In this document: in pieces, positions 43,814 to 51,921 of the stretch
How the letters are laid out: every line of letters starts with the position of its first letter
How positions within the stretch are numbered: position 1 is the stretch's first letter
Source of the DNA: Chloroflexota bacterium
GTDB taxonomy: Bacteria > Chloroflexota > Dehalococcoidia > Tepidiformales > Tepidiformaceae
DNA length: 64,000 bases
Reading direction: 5' to 3'
Assembly: GCA_026705605.1 (NCBI GenBank)
Contig: JAPPAK010000006.1
Location: 496,001-560,000, forward strand
Program-made: the position numbers and the translations under genes
Notes under the pieces: generated by a model
What the model was told of the DNA's origin: nothing
What the model saw: only the letters and a program-made list of their open reading frames with translations
Databases searched by the model: none

Positions 43814-44659
43814 CTACTCCGCCGGCAGGAACTGGTTCAGCGCCGACAGCGCGTCCGGTTCCGTGAGCAGCGGCGGATGCGCCGCCCCCGTGACCTCGAC
43901 CACCTGCGCGTCCGGGTGCTCGCGACCCATCTTCGCCGCCGTCTCCTTGCTCAGGATGTCGCTGTGCTCTCCCCGCAGTACGAGGATGGGGCACTTGATC
44001 GAGCGGTACTGCCGCCAGAGCTCGTCCTGCTCGGGCACGCCCATCCCCACGTGACGAGCCGCCGGGTCCATCTTCCACACGTACAGCCCGTTGTCGCTCA
44101 GCCGCACATTCCAGCGCGCGTAGTCCTCGACTCGCTGGTTCGAGAGCCTCGCGGCCGCGGGGAAGTGCTCCTTGTAGTAGTTCACCACCGCCTTCAGATC
44201 GGGGAAGGCGGTCGGCGTCGAATCCGTCCGGTCGCTGATGCGGCTGACGCCGCCGCCATCCACGTCCGGCCCGATGTCGTTCATCACGAGCGCCGTCACG
44301 CGCTCCGGGTGGTGCGCCGCGTAGGCCATCGCGACCCCGCCGCCCATCGCCGTTCCCACGAGCGCGAAGCGCTGTATCCCCAGCGCCTCCCGCACCGCCT
44401 CGACGTCGGACACGTAGACGCTCTGCGTGTACTCGTCGTGGGGTCCCCAGGCCGATTCCCCCCGGCCTCGGAAGTCCAGCGCGAACACCTGGAAGCGTTC
44501 CGCCAGCTCCGTGGCGGCGCGGTCGAACATCCGCGCCTGCCCTACCAGGTTGTGCAACAGCACCACGCTGGGCGCCGACGCCGAACCTCGCGCGATGAGG
44601 TGCTGCCGCAGCCCATTCGCTTCGACGAAGATATCCCGCACACCGAACGCACTCGTCAT
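43814..44659 (-). CDS. Alpha/beta hydrolase-fold protein lacking the nucleophile serine
   Basis: 281 residues with a clear alpha/beta hydrolase fold: VVLLHNLVGQARMFD, ALDFRGRGES, the nucleophile elbow VGTAMGGGVAMAYA, the acid in RGEHSDIL, and a His in AAHPPLL. The elbow should read G-x-S-x-G, but residue 104 is Ala (codon GCG at 44348-44350). With the usual acid and His still present, this is either a pseudoenzyme or uses another residue. Its -10-like TACAAT lies 29 bases upstream of the ATG. It is transcribed towards the trp promoter and ends 13 bases before it. Confidence 0.85.
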   Translation of the reverse strand: MTSAFGVRDIFVEANGLRQHLIARGSASAPSVVLLHNLVGQARMFDRAATELAERFQVFALDFRGRGESAWGPHDEYTQSVYVSDVEAVREALGIQRFALVGTAMGGGVAMAYAAHHPERVTALVMNDIGPDVDGGGVSRISDRTDSTPTAFPDLKAVVNYYKEHFPAAARLSNQRVEDYARWNVRLSDNGLYVWKMDPAARHVGMGVPEQDELWRQYRSIKCPILVLRGEHSDILSKETAAKMGREHPDAQVVEVTGAAHPPLLTEPDALSALNQFLPAE

Positions 44660-44729
44660 GGCTCACCCCTACGACTATCGCTGCCTCGATTGTACGGAAT
44701 CCCAGGCCGCCGCCACGTAAGCCTTTCGC

Positions 44730-45119
44730 TCAGAGCGGCTGCCGCCCCGCGTACCCCGTCTCGACCGGGTGCCAGTAGGCCAGTTCCGTTTCGCTCAGCT
44801 CGTAACAAAGGAGCACCACAACCCCGTCCCGCTCGTGGGGAAAGTCGATTAGGCCGCGCTCCGGGTCCTTCAGCTGGATGCCCCAGCCGTCGAGCTGGTC
44901 CATGCACTCCCGCAGCGTTTCCTCGTGGCGCTCCCGCGCCGCCTCGCCCCCAGCTGAGGGCAGCGCGATGGGGTGCCCGTCCGCCAGCGCCGCCCGCCGC
45001 TGCGCCGCCTCCATCGCCCGCGACCCCCGCAGCTCCACGAATGCTTCGCGCAGCCGTTCCAGCACGGGACGCACCTGCGGCAGCAGCCCCCGCGCCTCGT
45101 CCACGCTGAAGAGCCGCAC
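44730..45119 (-). CDS. DUF2203 family protein
   Basis: 129 residues. The N-terminal FSVDEARGLLPQVRPVLERL and the C-terminal RGLIDFPHERDGVVVLLCYELSETELAYWHPVETGYAGRQPL-type ending match the DUF2203 pattern, whose role is unknown. The protein is helical, with a long central coiled-coil-like segment. It starts with GTG one base after the glgC stop, so it is co-transcribed with glgC. Confidence 0.85.
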   Translation of the reverse strand: MRLFSVDEARGLLPQVRPVLERLREAFVELRGSRAMEAAQRRAALADGHPIALPSAGGEAARERHEETLRECMDQLDGWGIQLKDPERGLIDFPHERDGVVVLLCYELSETELAYWHPVETGYAGRQPL

Positions 45120-45120
45120 G

Positions 45121-46407
45121 TCAGACGAAGAGGTGGAGCGGCATCTGCTCCGGCAGGACCGTCTCCCCCGACTCGACGGCGTCCAGCCCCGCCAACTCCT
45201 CCTCCACCCCTGGACCGATGATGACGTTCCGCCCGATCGTCATCCCCTCCGGCACCACTGCCCGCTTTCCCACGATCGAGATGCCGCAATTGACGATGTC
45301 CGGACGCTCCCGGTTCACCACCGCCTCATCCCCCGTCCCCACTGTCGCCCCTCGCCCCACTTCGACGTCCTTGTCGAGAATCGCGCGGTCGACAACCGCC
45401 CCGGATCGGACGACGGCGTCGTGGCAGACGATCGAGTCCCGCACCAACGCCCCCTCCTCGACCACCACCCCCGGCGAGATCACCGAGCGCTCCACCGCCC
45501 CGTCGATCTGCGCCCCCGGCGAGATGACCGCGTCGCTCGGCGCCGCTTTCGCTCCGAACCGCGCCGGTGTCTGCGAAACCCGCGACGTTCGCAGGGGCGC
45601 GTCCGCATTCGCAAGGTTCAGCGGCGGGTACCGCTCGATCAGGTCCATGTTCGCCTGCCAGTAGGCCTCGATCGTCCCCACGTCCCGCCAGTAGTCGAGG
45701 TACTGGTAGCCGAACACCCGCTTGCTCCCGAAGATGCGCGGCACGATGTCCCTGCCGAAGTCGTGCGAGCTTGCCGCCAGGTTCGCGTCCTCCTGTAGCG
45801 CCTCGATCAGCACGTCCCGTTTGAAGCAGTAGATCCCCATCGACACCCATGTCGACTTCGGCTGCGGCGGCTTCTCCTGGAAGTCGACCATCCGCCCGCT
45901 CGCGTCCAGCTCCAGCACGCCGAAGCGGTGCGCTTCCTCCAGCGGCACCGAGTACACCCCGATCGTCACGTCCGCCTGCTGCCGGCGGTGGTACGCCACC
46001 ATGTTCCGGTATGACATCAGGTAGACGTGGTCCGCCGAGAGGATCAGCACCTCCTCCGCCCGCGACTGAGCGATCAGGTAGAGGTTCTGGTAGACCGCGT
46101 CCGCCGTCCCCTGGTACCAGTCCATGTCCGCCCGCCCCAGGTACGGCTGCAGGATCTCGATGTGCCGGTCAGGCGTGTCGTAGCCCCACGCCCGGCCCGA
46201 TCCGATGTGGTTCACCAGCGACCGCGGCCGGTACTGCGTCAGTACCGCCAGCTGGTCGATGTCGCTGGCCGCGCAGTTGCTCAGCGCGAAGTCCACGATC
46301 CGGTACTGCCCGCCGAACACCACCGCCGGCTTCGCCCGCTGCTCCGAGAGCACCGAGAGCCGGTCGCCCTGCCCGCCCGCCAGGATCAGCGCGAGCACGT
46401 CCTGCAT
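45121..46407 (-). CDS. glgC: Glucose-1-phosphate adenylyltransferase
   Basis: ADP-glucose pyrophosphorylase of glycogen synthesis, 428 residues from ATG 46407. The N-terminal nucleotidyltransferase shows ILAGGQGDRLSVLSEQRAKPAV, FGGQYRIVDFALSN, GTADAVYQNL, and ILSADHVYLM; DYWRDVGTIEAYW and the left-handed beta helix follow. An ATG 9 bases earlier (46416) overlaps the TACAAT -10 box and cannot be the start if that box is used. No other glycogen gene is adjacent. It is divergent from nadE with 61 bases between starts. Confidence 0.93.
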   Translation of the reverse strand: MQDVLALILAGGQGDRLSVLSEQRAKPAVVFGGQYRIVDFALSNCAASDIDQLAVLTQYRPRSLVNHIGSGRAWGYDTPDRHIEILQPYLGRADMDWYQGTADAVYQNLYLIAQSRAEEVLILSADHVYLMSYRNMVAYHRRQQADVTIGVYSVPLEEAHRFGVLELDASGRMVDFQEKPPQPKSTWVSMGIYCFKRDVLIEALQEDANLAASSHDFGRDIVPRIFGSKRVFGYQYLDYWRDVGTIEAYWQANMDLIERYPPLNLANADAPLRTSRVSQTPARFGAKAAPSDAVISPGAQIDGAVERSVISPGVVVEEGALVRDSIVCHDAVVRSGAVVDRAILDKDVEVGRGATVGTGDEAVVNRERPDIVNCGISIVGKRAVVPEGMTIGRNVIIGPGVEEELAGLDAVESGETVLPEQMPLHLFV

Positions 46408-46414
46408 GGCCCGC

Positions 46415-46420
46415 ATTGTA
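46415..46420 (-). promoter_or_regulatory. -10 box of glgC
   Basis: On the minus strand TACAAT is followed by 7 bases and the ATG at 46407. It overlaps an earlier in-frame ATG, which it argues against. Confidence 0.55.
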
Positions 46421-46456
46421 GACGCCTTGACCGACGGGCCTTGTCCCCCGAACGGC

Positions 46457-46462
46457 TATGCT
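46457..46462 (+). promoter_or_regulatory. -10 box of nadE, leaderless
   Basis: TATGCT, 6 bases (GAAGCG), then the GTG start at 46469. No ribosome binding site. Confidence 0.6.
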
Positions 46463-46468
46463 GAAGCG

Positions 46469-48172
46469 GTGAGGTCCTGCCGAGTCGCCCTCGCCCAGCT
46501 CAACACCACCGTCGGCGACATCGACGGCAACTGCGCGCGCATCCGCGAGGCCATCGCCGCCGCCCGTGAGGCCGGCGCCGCCATCGTCGCCTTCCCCGAG
46601 CTCGCCGTGACCGGCTACCCGCCCGAGGACCTGCTCCTGCGCCCCTCCTTCTGCGAGGCATCCCGCCAGGCCACGGCCGCCCTCGCCCCCGAGACCGACG
46701 GCATCGTCGCCGTCGTCGGTTTCGTCGACCCTGCCGATGAGGCGCCCTTCAATGCCGCCGCTGTTTTTGTCGACGGCCGCTGGGCCGACACCTACCACAA
46801 GCGCCTCCTGCCCAACTACGGCGTCTTCGACGAAGAACGCTACTTTGCGCCAGGACGCACGACGCCCGTGTGTCGCGCCGGCTCGCTCACTTTCGGCGTC
46901 AGCATCTGCGAGGACATCTGGGAGGCGGACGGCCCCGTCGCCGCCATGGCCCGCGGCGGGGCGGAGCTCTGCGTCAACATCAACGCCTCCCCCTACCACC
47001 GGGGGCGCGGCGCCGAGCGCGCCCGCATGCTCGCGACCCGCGCCGCCGACAACGGCATCGCCATCGCCTACGTCAACGCCGTTGGCGGGCAGGACGAGCT
47101 GGTATTCGACGGGAACTCCATCGTCCTCGACGCCCAGGGCGAGGTCGTCGCCACCGGCCCCCAGTTCCGCGACGAGCTCATCGTCGTCGACATCGACCTG
47201 GGCGAGACCGCCCAGCGCCAGACGGGCAGCGACCTCACCGACATCCGGGAGGTCGACCTGGGCTTCTCGCCGGACCTCACACCCCCCGCCGAGCCTGCCC
47301 GCCCCCACACCCCTCCCCTCCCCGACGAGGCCGAGGTCTGGGAAGCGCTCGTTCTCGGCACCCGCGACTACCTCGCCAAGACCGGCTTCACCCGCGCCTA
47401 CATCGGACTCTCCGGCGGCATCGACTCAAGCGTGGTCGCCGCCGTTGCCGTCGACGCCCTCGGCCCGGAGAACGTGACCGGCGTCTCCATGCCCAGCCGC
47501 TTCTCCAGCGGCCACAGCCGCGACGACGCCCGCGACCTCGCCGCGAACCTCGGCATCGAGTACCTCAGCATCCCCATCGAGCCCGCCCACGCCGCCATGC
47601 TCGAGATGCTCGCCGGCGCCTTTGACGGCTCCGAGCCCGGTCTCGCTGAGGAGAACCTCCAGTCGCGCCAGCGCGGCAACATCCTTATGAGCCTCGCCAA
47701 CAAGTTCGGCGCGCTCGTTCTCACAACCGGCAACAAGAGCGAGATGGCCACCGGCTACGCCACCCTCTACGGCGACATGGCCGGCGGCTTCGCCGTCCTC
47801 AAGGACGTGCCCAAGACCCTCACCTACGCCATCGCCCGCTGGCGCAACGAGGCCGCCGGACGCGACCTCATCCCCCAGTCGGTGCTCGCCAAGCCCCCCA
47901 GCGCCGAGCTCCGCCCCGACCAGCTCGACGCCGACTCCCTGCCCCCCTACGAGGTGCTCGACCCCATCCTCGAGGCCTACGTCGAAGGCGACAGGAGCGG
48001 CCCCGAGATCGTCGCCATGGGCTTCGATGAAGCCACCGTCCGCCACATCCTCGCCCTCGTCGACCGCAACGAGTACAAGCGCCGCCAGTCCCCACCCGGC
48101 GTCAAGATCACCCCCCGCGCCTTCGGCCGCGACCGCCGCCTCCCCATCGCCAACCGCTACCGCGACTGGTAG
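46469..48172 (+). CDS. nadE: Glutamine-dependent NAD+ synthetase
   Basis: 567 residues in two domains. The N-terminal nitrilase-type glutaminase has its Glu in FPELAVTGYPPEDL, Lys in YHKRLLPNYGVFDE and Cys in GVSICEDIWE. The C-terminal ATP pyrophosphatase domain has GLSGGIDSSVVAAV, SLANKFGALVLTTGNKSE and GDMAGGFAVLKD. It makes NAD from nicotinate adenine dinucleotide with glutamine as N donor. GTG 46469 fits the N-terminus; the frame upstream lies over glgC. The island to the right begins directly at its stop. Confidence 0.96.
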   Translation: MRSCRVALAQLNTTVGDIDGNCARIREAIAAAREAGAAIVAFPELAVTGYPPEDLLLRPSFCEASRQATAALAPETDGIVAVVGFVDPADEAPFNAAAVFVDGRWADTYHKRLLPNYGVFDEERYFAPGRTTPVCRAGSLTFGVSICEDIWEADGPVAAMARGGAELCVNINASPYHRGRGAERARMLATRAADNGIAIAYVNAVGGQDELVFDGNSIVLDAQGEVVATGPQFRDELIVVDIDLGETAQRQTGSDLTDIREVDLGFSPDLTPPAEPARPHTPPLPDEAEVWEALVLGTRDYLAKTGFTRAYIGLSGGIDSSVVAAVAVDALGPENVTGVSMPSRFSSGHSRDDARDLAANLGIEYLSIPIEPAHAAMLEMLAGAFDGSEPGLAEENLQSRQRGNILMSLANKFGALVLTTGNKSEMATGYATLYGDMAGGFAVLKDVPKTLTYAIARWRNEAAGRDLIPQSVLAKPPSAELRPDQLDADSLPPYEVLDPILEAYVEGDRSGPEIVAMGFDEATVRHILALVDRNEYKRRQSPPGVKITPRAFGRDRRLPIANRYRDW

Positions 48173-48705
48173 GGAGGCTCCATCTCAGCTCGTACTTGAG
48201 CCACCAGTTTCCTGCGTACTAGGCGAAGGAGGGCTCGCATGTCGGTTGGGTTGTGGATTCGTGTCGTCTCTGGCTTGCGTGTCGATCGAACGTAGAGTGC
48301 TCCTGCCTCCAGCGTGCCCCACTTCGTTTTCATGCAAATCACCGGTTCGTATTCGAACTCGGGAGTTGAAATGACCAGATACTGCTTGCCTTCGTGTGAG
48401 TGGATGTCAAGGCGAGGCTCCACGAATGGCTCCGCGAGGCCATTGACCGCGGCGCGAAAGTCTTCCTCCTTTGGGAAACTCGCAACGTGTCCGTCGGTCA
48501 TACCCTCCGCCGTGAATGCGCCCTCTCGCTCAGCGACACCGACAACGATGCTTCCCCCACCCGCCGTATTCGCCATCCCGAGGACGGTTCTTATGAGACT
48601 CGGTCTGAGGCGGAGCCATGGGCCAGACTGCCTGTATTCGAGGTTCGTCGACTCACGCCCAGCGCTGAGGAGCTCTTCGATAGACAGGTCTCTCGGCGAC
48701 CCCAC
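48157..48705 (-). CDS. AlbA_2/Schlafen-type ATP-binding domain protein
   Basis: 182 residues. The region ESTNLEYRQSG, LIRTVLGMANTAGGGSIVVGVAER and the later strands YLVISTPEF and LYVRSTRKPE form the divergent AAA/AlbA_2 (Schlafen core) pattern; the C-terminal winged-helix part of longer relatives is missing. Such domains occur in transcription regulators and defence-related nucleases; I cannot tell which. Base composition is clearly lower in GC than the neighbours. GTG 48705 has TACAAT 6 bases upstream. Its end overlaps the nadE end by 16 bases on the other strand. Confidence 0.75.
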   Translation of the reverse strand: MGSPRDLSIEELLSAGRESTNLEYRQSGPWLRLRPSLIRTVLGMANTAGGGSIVVGVAEREGAFTAEGMTDGHVASFPKEEDFRAAVNGLAEPFVEPRLDIHSHEGKQYLVISTPEFEYEPVICMKTKWGTLEAGALYVRSTRKPETTRIHNPTDMRALLRLVRRKLVAQVRAEMEPPYQSR

Positions 48706-48711
48706 AGCGAG

Positions 48712-48717
48712 ATTGTA
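48712..48717 (-). promoter_or_regulatory. -10 box of the AlbA_2 gene, leaderless
   Basis: On the minus strand TACAAT, 6 bases (CTCGCT), then the GTG at 48705. Confidence 0.55.
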
Positions 48718-48760
48718 GCTCCGTTGTTCCTCACCCCTAGCGTTGGGTCACTTGACTACC

Positions 48761-48766
48761 TAGGCT
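48761..48766 (+). promoter_or_regulatory. -10 box of the island's plus-strand gene, leaderless
   Basis: TAGGCT, 6 bases (GCTACG), then the ATG at 48773. This supports the upstream start of that gene. The two divergent island promoters are about 45 bases apart. Confidence 0.55.
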
Positions 48767-48772
48767 GCTACG

Positions 48773-49762
48773 ATGGGCGATGCGCTAGCCTCATTGGCTA
48801 GCGGTTGTTCGGCTGGAACACTGTGGCCGGAGGGCTGTGGTGCTCTTGCTTCTGACCATACCGAGGAAGGCCGGACATCTGAATTGACGGGCGACCAGAC
48901 CGCAGCCATCCGAGCGCCATTGGTGTCATTACCCGAAGGTGTGCTGTCCCAAGATCGAGAAGAGTTCTGGCCCTATTCTGCGAAGTCGCCAGCCGCTGGG
49001 GAGGCGGCGTCCGCAAGTGATGACGCGGTCAGGAATTTGCTTCTGCGTGCAAAGCTCCCAATGTTGTCGGCAGGCGACCACATGAAGGCGCTGGCTCGCG
49101 TGCTCACTCCTCTTATCCTGCCAGCCTCGCCATGGACCATTGCCCGCACGATCCTAGAAGCGACCGCGCGAGCCGCATGGCTTCTGAGTCCAGATGTTTC
49201 GGCCAAGGAGCGCGTGGCGCGCTGCCTAGTGTTGGAGTACCAAGAGAGCAAGGAGCTTCCCAGAAGAGGTAGGGCCCTCAAGCGCACCGCCAACATGGAG
49301 GAGATCGAGCAGATCCCAGCGTGGAGCCAAGAGCTGATCACCAGACAGGCTGACAGCCTAAACATTGGGTGGACTCTAGCGAGAGGAGGGGGGCTCTCGC
49401 GAATCGGGGACACCCAGGCAAATATGGGGGCGAAGGACATCGTCAGAGATGAATTCGACGAAGAACTCTTCTATCGAGTCTTATCCGGAGCTGAACATCA
49501 AGAGATGTGGGCTTTGGAGTTTCTTTCTGGTTCCGAAATTACTGGTTCAGGTGGATTCATACGAGAGTTTACGATGCGTCCCGAGCAGTACCGGTCTTTG
49601 GTCACCTTTCCAGTCTGGTGGTACGGCATAGCTGTATGGCGCTATTTCAACTACGTTGGTTACGACCTTGAACGCCTTGAGCATGCCCTTTCCGAGGCTG
49701 GTCGCCCGGGTGACCTACCAGAGCAGTACTGGCGGAAGCTACGCCCTCATCCCCAAGAATAG
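48773..49762 (+). CDS. Unknown helical protein of the accessory island
   Basis: 329 residues, unrecognised. The middle holds PWTIARTILEATARAAWLLSPD followed by SAKERVARCLVLEYQESKEL, a pattern I have seen in uncharacterised actinobacterial proteins (an R-x-ILE-x3-RAAWLL helix and a VARCL helix). No signal peptide, zinc motif or nuclease motif is evident; the C-terminal part is aromatic (WWYGIAVWRYFNYVGYD). Codon use is much less G/C-biased than the surrounding genes, a sign of transfer. Its first codons contain a perfect 7-base inverted repeat (48784-48802). It is divergent from the AlbA_2 gene. Confidence 0.7.
   Translation: MGDALASLASGCSAGTLWPEGCGALASDHTEEGRTSELTGDQTAAIRAPLVSLPEGVLSQDREEFWPYSAKSPAAGEAASASDDAVRNLLLRAKLPMLSAGDHMKALARVLTPLILPASPWTIARTILEATARAAWLLSPDVSAKERVARCLVLEYQESKELPRRGRALKRTANMEEIEQIPAWSQELITRQADSLNIGWTLARGGGLSRIGDTQANMGAKDIVRDEFDEELFYRVLSGAEHQEMWALEFLSGSEITGSGGFIREFTMRPEQYRSLVTFPVWWYGIAVWRYFNYVGYDLERLEHALSEAGRPGDLPEQYWRKLRPHPQE
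48784..48802. repeat. Inverted repeat inside the start of the island gene
   Basis: GCTAGCC, loop TCATT, GGCTAGC: a perfect 7-base dyad that begins 11 bases into the coding region. As RNA it would form a hairpin close to the leaderless 5' end; as DNA it could be an operator. Confidence 0.4.
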
Positions 49763-49794
49763 CCACTGCCACCGAGAGCTAGCAGCCTAGCCCC

Positions 49795-50205
49795 CTATCC
49801 CTCCAGCCGCCCCGCCAGCTCCTCCCCCGACAGCCCTAGGTCCTCCCAGAACGCCGGGTTCACCTCGCCCGATGCGATCATCCCCCGCGCGATGATGAGT
49901 GCGTCAATCGTCGTGCCGCCCTCGGCACGAAGCGCCCCCGCCGTCATGTTCAGCGCCTGACGCAGGTTCGGCGCCGGCATCACCCGGTCCGAGAGCGGCG
50001 TGCTCCCCTCGCCGTGGACCGCCCGCAGCGCGTTCTCCAGCGCACGCGGCTCCGGCAGCCCCGGCCGACCCTCCTCGCGCAACACGCTCAGCGCCCCAGC
50101 CAGCAGGAACTCGACGCTCTCGATGGCGACGTTCAGGTCCGCTGCCATCCGCTCGCCCTCCGCCAGCGCCAGCTCCCCGTCCGCCGAAAGCCGTACCTCA
50201 GCCAT
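49795..50205 (-). CDS. Unknown protein, weakly Clp N-terminal-like
   Basis: 136 residues, mostly helical and acidic. The pattern LSADGELALAEGERMAADLN followed by VEFLLAGALSVLREEG resembles one repeat of the Clp N-terminal domain, and a second segment ends in AFWEDLGLSGEEL. The similarity is faint and could be chance. No catalytic motif. It follows recJ on the same strand but has its own leaderless -10 box, so it can be transcribed alone. It borders the accessory island on its right side. Confidence 0.65.
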   Translation of the reverse strand: MAEVRLSADGELALAEGERMAADLNVAIESVEFLLAGALSVLREEGRPGLPEPRALENALRAVHGEGSTPLSDRVMPAPNLRQALNMTAGALRAEGGTTIDALIIARGMIASGEVNPAFWEDLGLSGEELAGRLEG

Positions 50206-50211
50206 GCCCCG

Positions 50212-50217
50212 AGTCTA
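50212..50217 (-). promoter_or_regulatory. -10 box of the gene at 49795-50205, leaderless
   Basis: On the minus strand TAGACT, 6 bases (CGGGGC), then the ATG at 50205. The TAG of this box is also the recJ stop codon. Confidence 0.55.
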
Positions 50218-51921
50218 CCCGCCGAGCCTGTCCAGCGGCCTCGCTTCCGCGCTCGGTGCGAAATCCAGCACCTCCAGCTCCATCCGGTCCCCCCGCCACT
50301 CGCGACTGAGCGAGTAGACGATGTCGATCTGGTCCGCGAGCTCCGCCTCCCCCATGCGGAAGGCGATGCCAGGCCACGTCGATGCCCCCTCCCGCACCTT
50401 CAGCTTCAGGTGGCTCCCGTCCGCTCCCACCTGGCGGGCGTCGCGAAGCTCGACGTTCCGGCTCAGTAGTACCGGACGCCGGTTGCCGTGACCGCACGGC
50501 TCGAACTGCGTCAGCCCCCGGATCTCGACGCCCGACAGGTCCCCCAGCGACGCCTCCGCGTCGATCGTGACCGACGGCCGCAGGTCCTCCGGTGCGAGTT
50601 GCTCTGCCGCCGTGTTCACGATGCGCTCCTTGAACCTGTCCAGGTGCTCGTTCCGGATCGTGAAGCCCGCCGCCGCCCGGTGTCCGCCGTGTCGGACCAG
50701 CAGGTCCGACTCCTTCCGGATCGCCTTCACGATGTCGAAGTCGCCGAACGTGCGCGCGCTCGCGCGGCTCGTCTCCGGCCCCTGCTCGTACACGATCGCC
50801 GGGCGGCTCCGCGCCTCCACCAGCCTCCCCGCGATGATGCCGATGATGCCCGCGTGCATCCGCTCGCTCCCCACCATTGTCAGCGGGTCGTCGCTCGCCC
50901 CGAGTAGCGCTTCTGCCTCCAGCAGACCCTGCTCGCACTCCGCCTGACGCTGCCGGTTCAGCACGTCCAGCTCCTCCGCGATCTGCCTTGCGGCCAGCGG
51001 CGTTGGCGCCAGCAGCAGGTCGAGCGCGGTGCGCGCGTGCTTCATCCGACCCGCCGCGTTCAACCGTGGGCCCAGCCCGAACCCCAGCGTCTCCGAGCGG
51101 ATGCGGTCGGCGCTCGTGCCCGCGATCGACGCCAGCGCTTCCACCCCGGGCCGTGGCGACTCCCGCATGAACCCCAGCCCGGAAGCCACGATGGCGCGGT
51201 TCTCGTCCTCCAGCGGCGCCACGTCGACGACCGTCCCCAGCGCCACGAGGTCGAGGAAGTCGCGCTCGGGAAGCTCCCGCCCCAGCGACTCGTACAGCGC
51301 CTGCAGGAAGCGGTAGGACACGCCCACCGCCGCCAGTTCCGTGAACGGGTACGGGGATCCCTCCCGCTTCGGGTTGATTACCGCCAGCGCCGCCGGCAGC
51401 TCCGAGGGCACCGTGTGGTGGTCGAGCACGATCGCGTCCATGCCCAGGCTGTTCGCGTGCGCCACCTCCGCCACCGAGCTCGTGCCGCAGTCCGCGCTGA
51501 TGAGCAGCCCCGCCCCTGCCTCCCGCAACTCGTCGACCGCCCCTACGTTCAGCCCGTACCCCTCCCGGAAGCGGTCCGGCAGGTACGGGATGGTCACCGC
51601 CCCGAGGCGTTCCAGCGCCAGCTTCAGGAGCGCGATCGAGGTGACCCCGTCGACATCGAAGTCGCCGAACAGCGCGATCGGTTCCCGCGCCTCGATCGCC
51701 TCTCGCGTGCGCCGCAGCGCCGGCTCCATCCCCGGCAGCAGGAGCGGGTCGTGTCGCGCCTCCAGGTGCGGCTTGTAGAAGCGCTCCGCCGCCTCCCGCG
51801 TCGTGATCCCGCGCGCCGCCAGCACCGTGCCCACGACGGGGGGCAGGTTGGGGAGTCGTTCCTGGTGGGCGAATGCGCGGCGCAGCTTCCAGCGCGGGGT
51901 TGGCTGCGCCGCTCCCGTCAT
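50215..51921 (-). CDS. recJ: Single-stranded-DNA exonuclease RecJ
   Basis: 568 residues; 5'-3' exonuclease in recombination and mismatch repair. DHH-family motifs are visible: ALFGDFDVDGVTS (motif I; DFDVDG in place of DYDADG), ISADCGTS (motif II), VLDHHTVP (motif III, DHH), FGLGPRLNAAGR, and the DHHA1 part HAGIIGIIAGRL and VRHGGHRAAAGF. The C-terminal OB fold follows (LTQFEPCGHGNRRPV). Start ATG overlaps the fabF stop by 4 bases. Normal length for a short RecJ. Confidence 0.95.
   Translation of the reverse strand: MTGAAQPTPRWKLRRAFAHQERLPNLPPVVGTVLAARGITTREAAERFYKPHLEARHDPLLLPGMEPALRRTREAIEAREPIALFGDFDVDGVTSIALLKLALERLGAVTIPYLPDRFREGYGLNVGAVDELREAGAGLLISADCGTSSVAEVAHANSLGMDAIVLDHHTVPSELPAALAVINPKREGSPYPFTELAAVGVSYRFLQALYESLGRELPERDFLDLVALGTVVDVAPLEDENRAIVASGLGFMRESPRPGVEALASIAGTSADRIRSETLGFGLGPRLNAAGRMKHARTALDLLLAPTPLAARQIAEELDVLNRQRQAECEQGLLEAEALLGASDDPLTMVGSERMHAGIIGIIAGRLVEARSRPAIVYEQGPETSRASARTFGDFDIVKAIRKESDLLVRHGGHRAAAGFTIRNEHLDRFKERIVNTAAEQLAPEDLRPSVTIDAEASLGDLSGVEIRGLTQFEPCGHGNRRPVLLSRNVELRDARQVGADGSHLKLKVREGASTWPGIAFRMGEAELADQIDIVYSLSREWRGDRMELEVLDFAPSAEARPLDRLGG

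Noticed and set aside
44658-44720. Short plus-strand frame reading MAHPYDYRCLDC, like the first residues of FmdB zinc-ribbon proteins
   Set aside because: It stops after 20 residues, lacks the second Cys pair, and lies antisense to the start and promoter region of the alpha/beta hydrolase gene. At most a relic; probably chance.
46408-46416. Upstream ATG as glgC start
   Set aside because: It overlaps the TACAAT -10 box that lies 7 bases before the next in-frame ATG (46407), which also starts the conserved N-terminus.
48157-49794. Accessory island as an insertion sequence or prophage remnant
   Set aside because: No transposase, integrase, terminal inverted repeats or target duplication could be seen at the edges.
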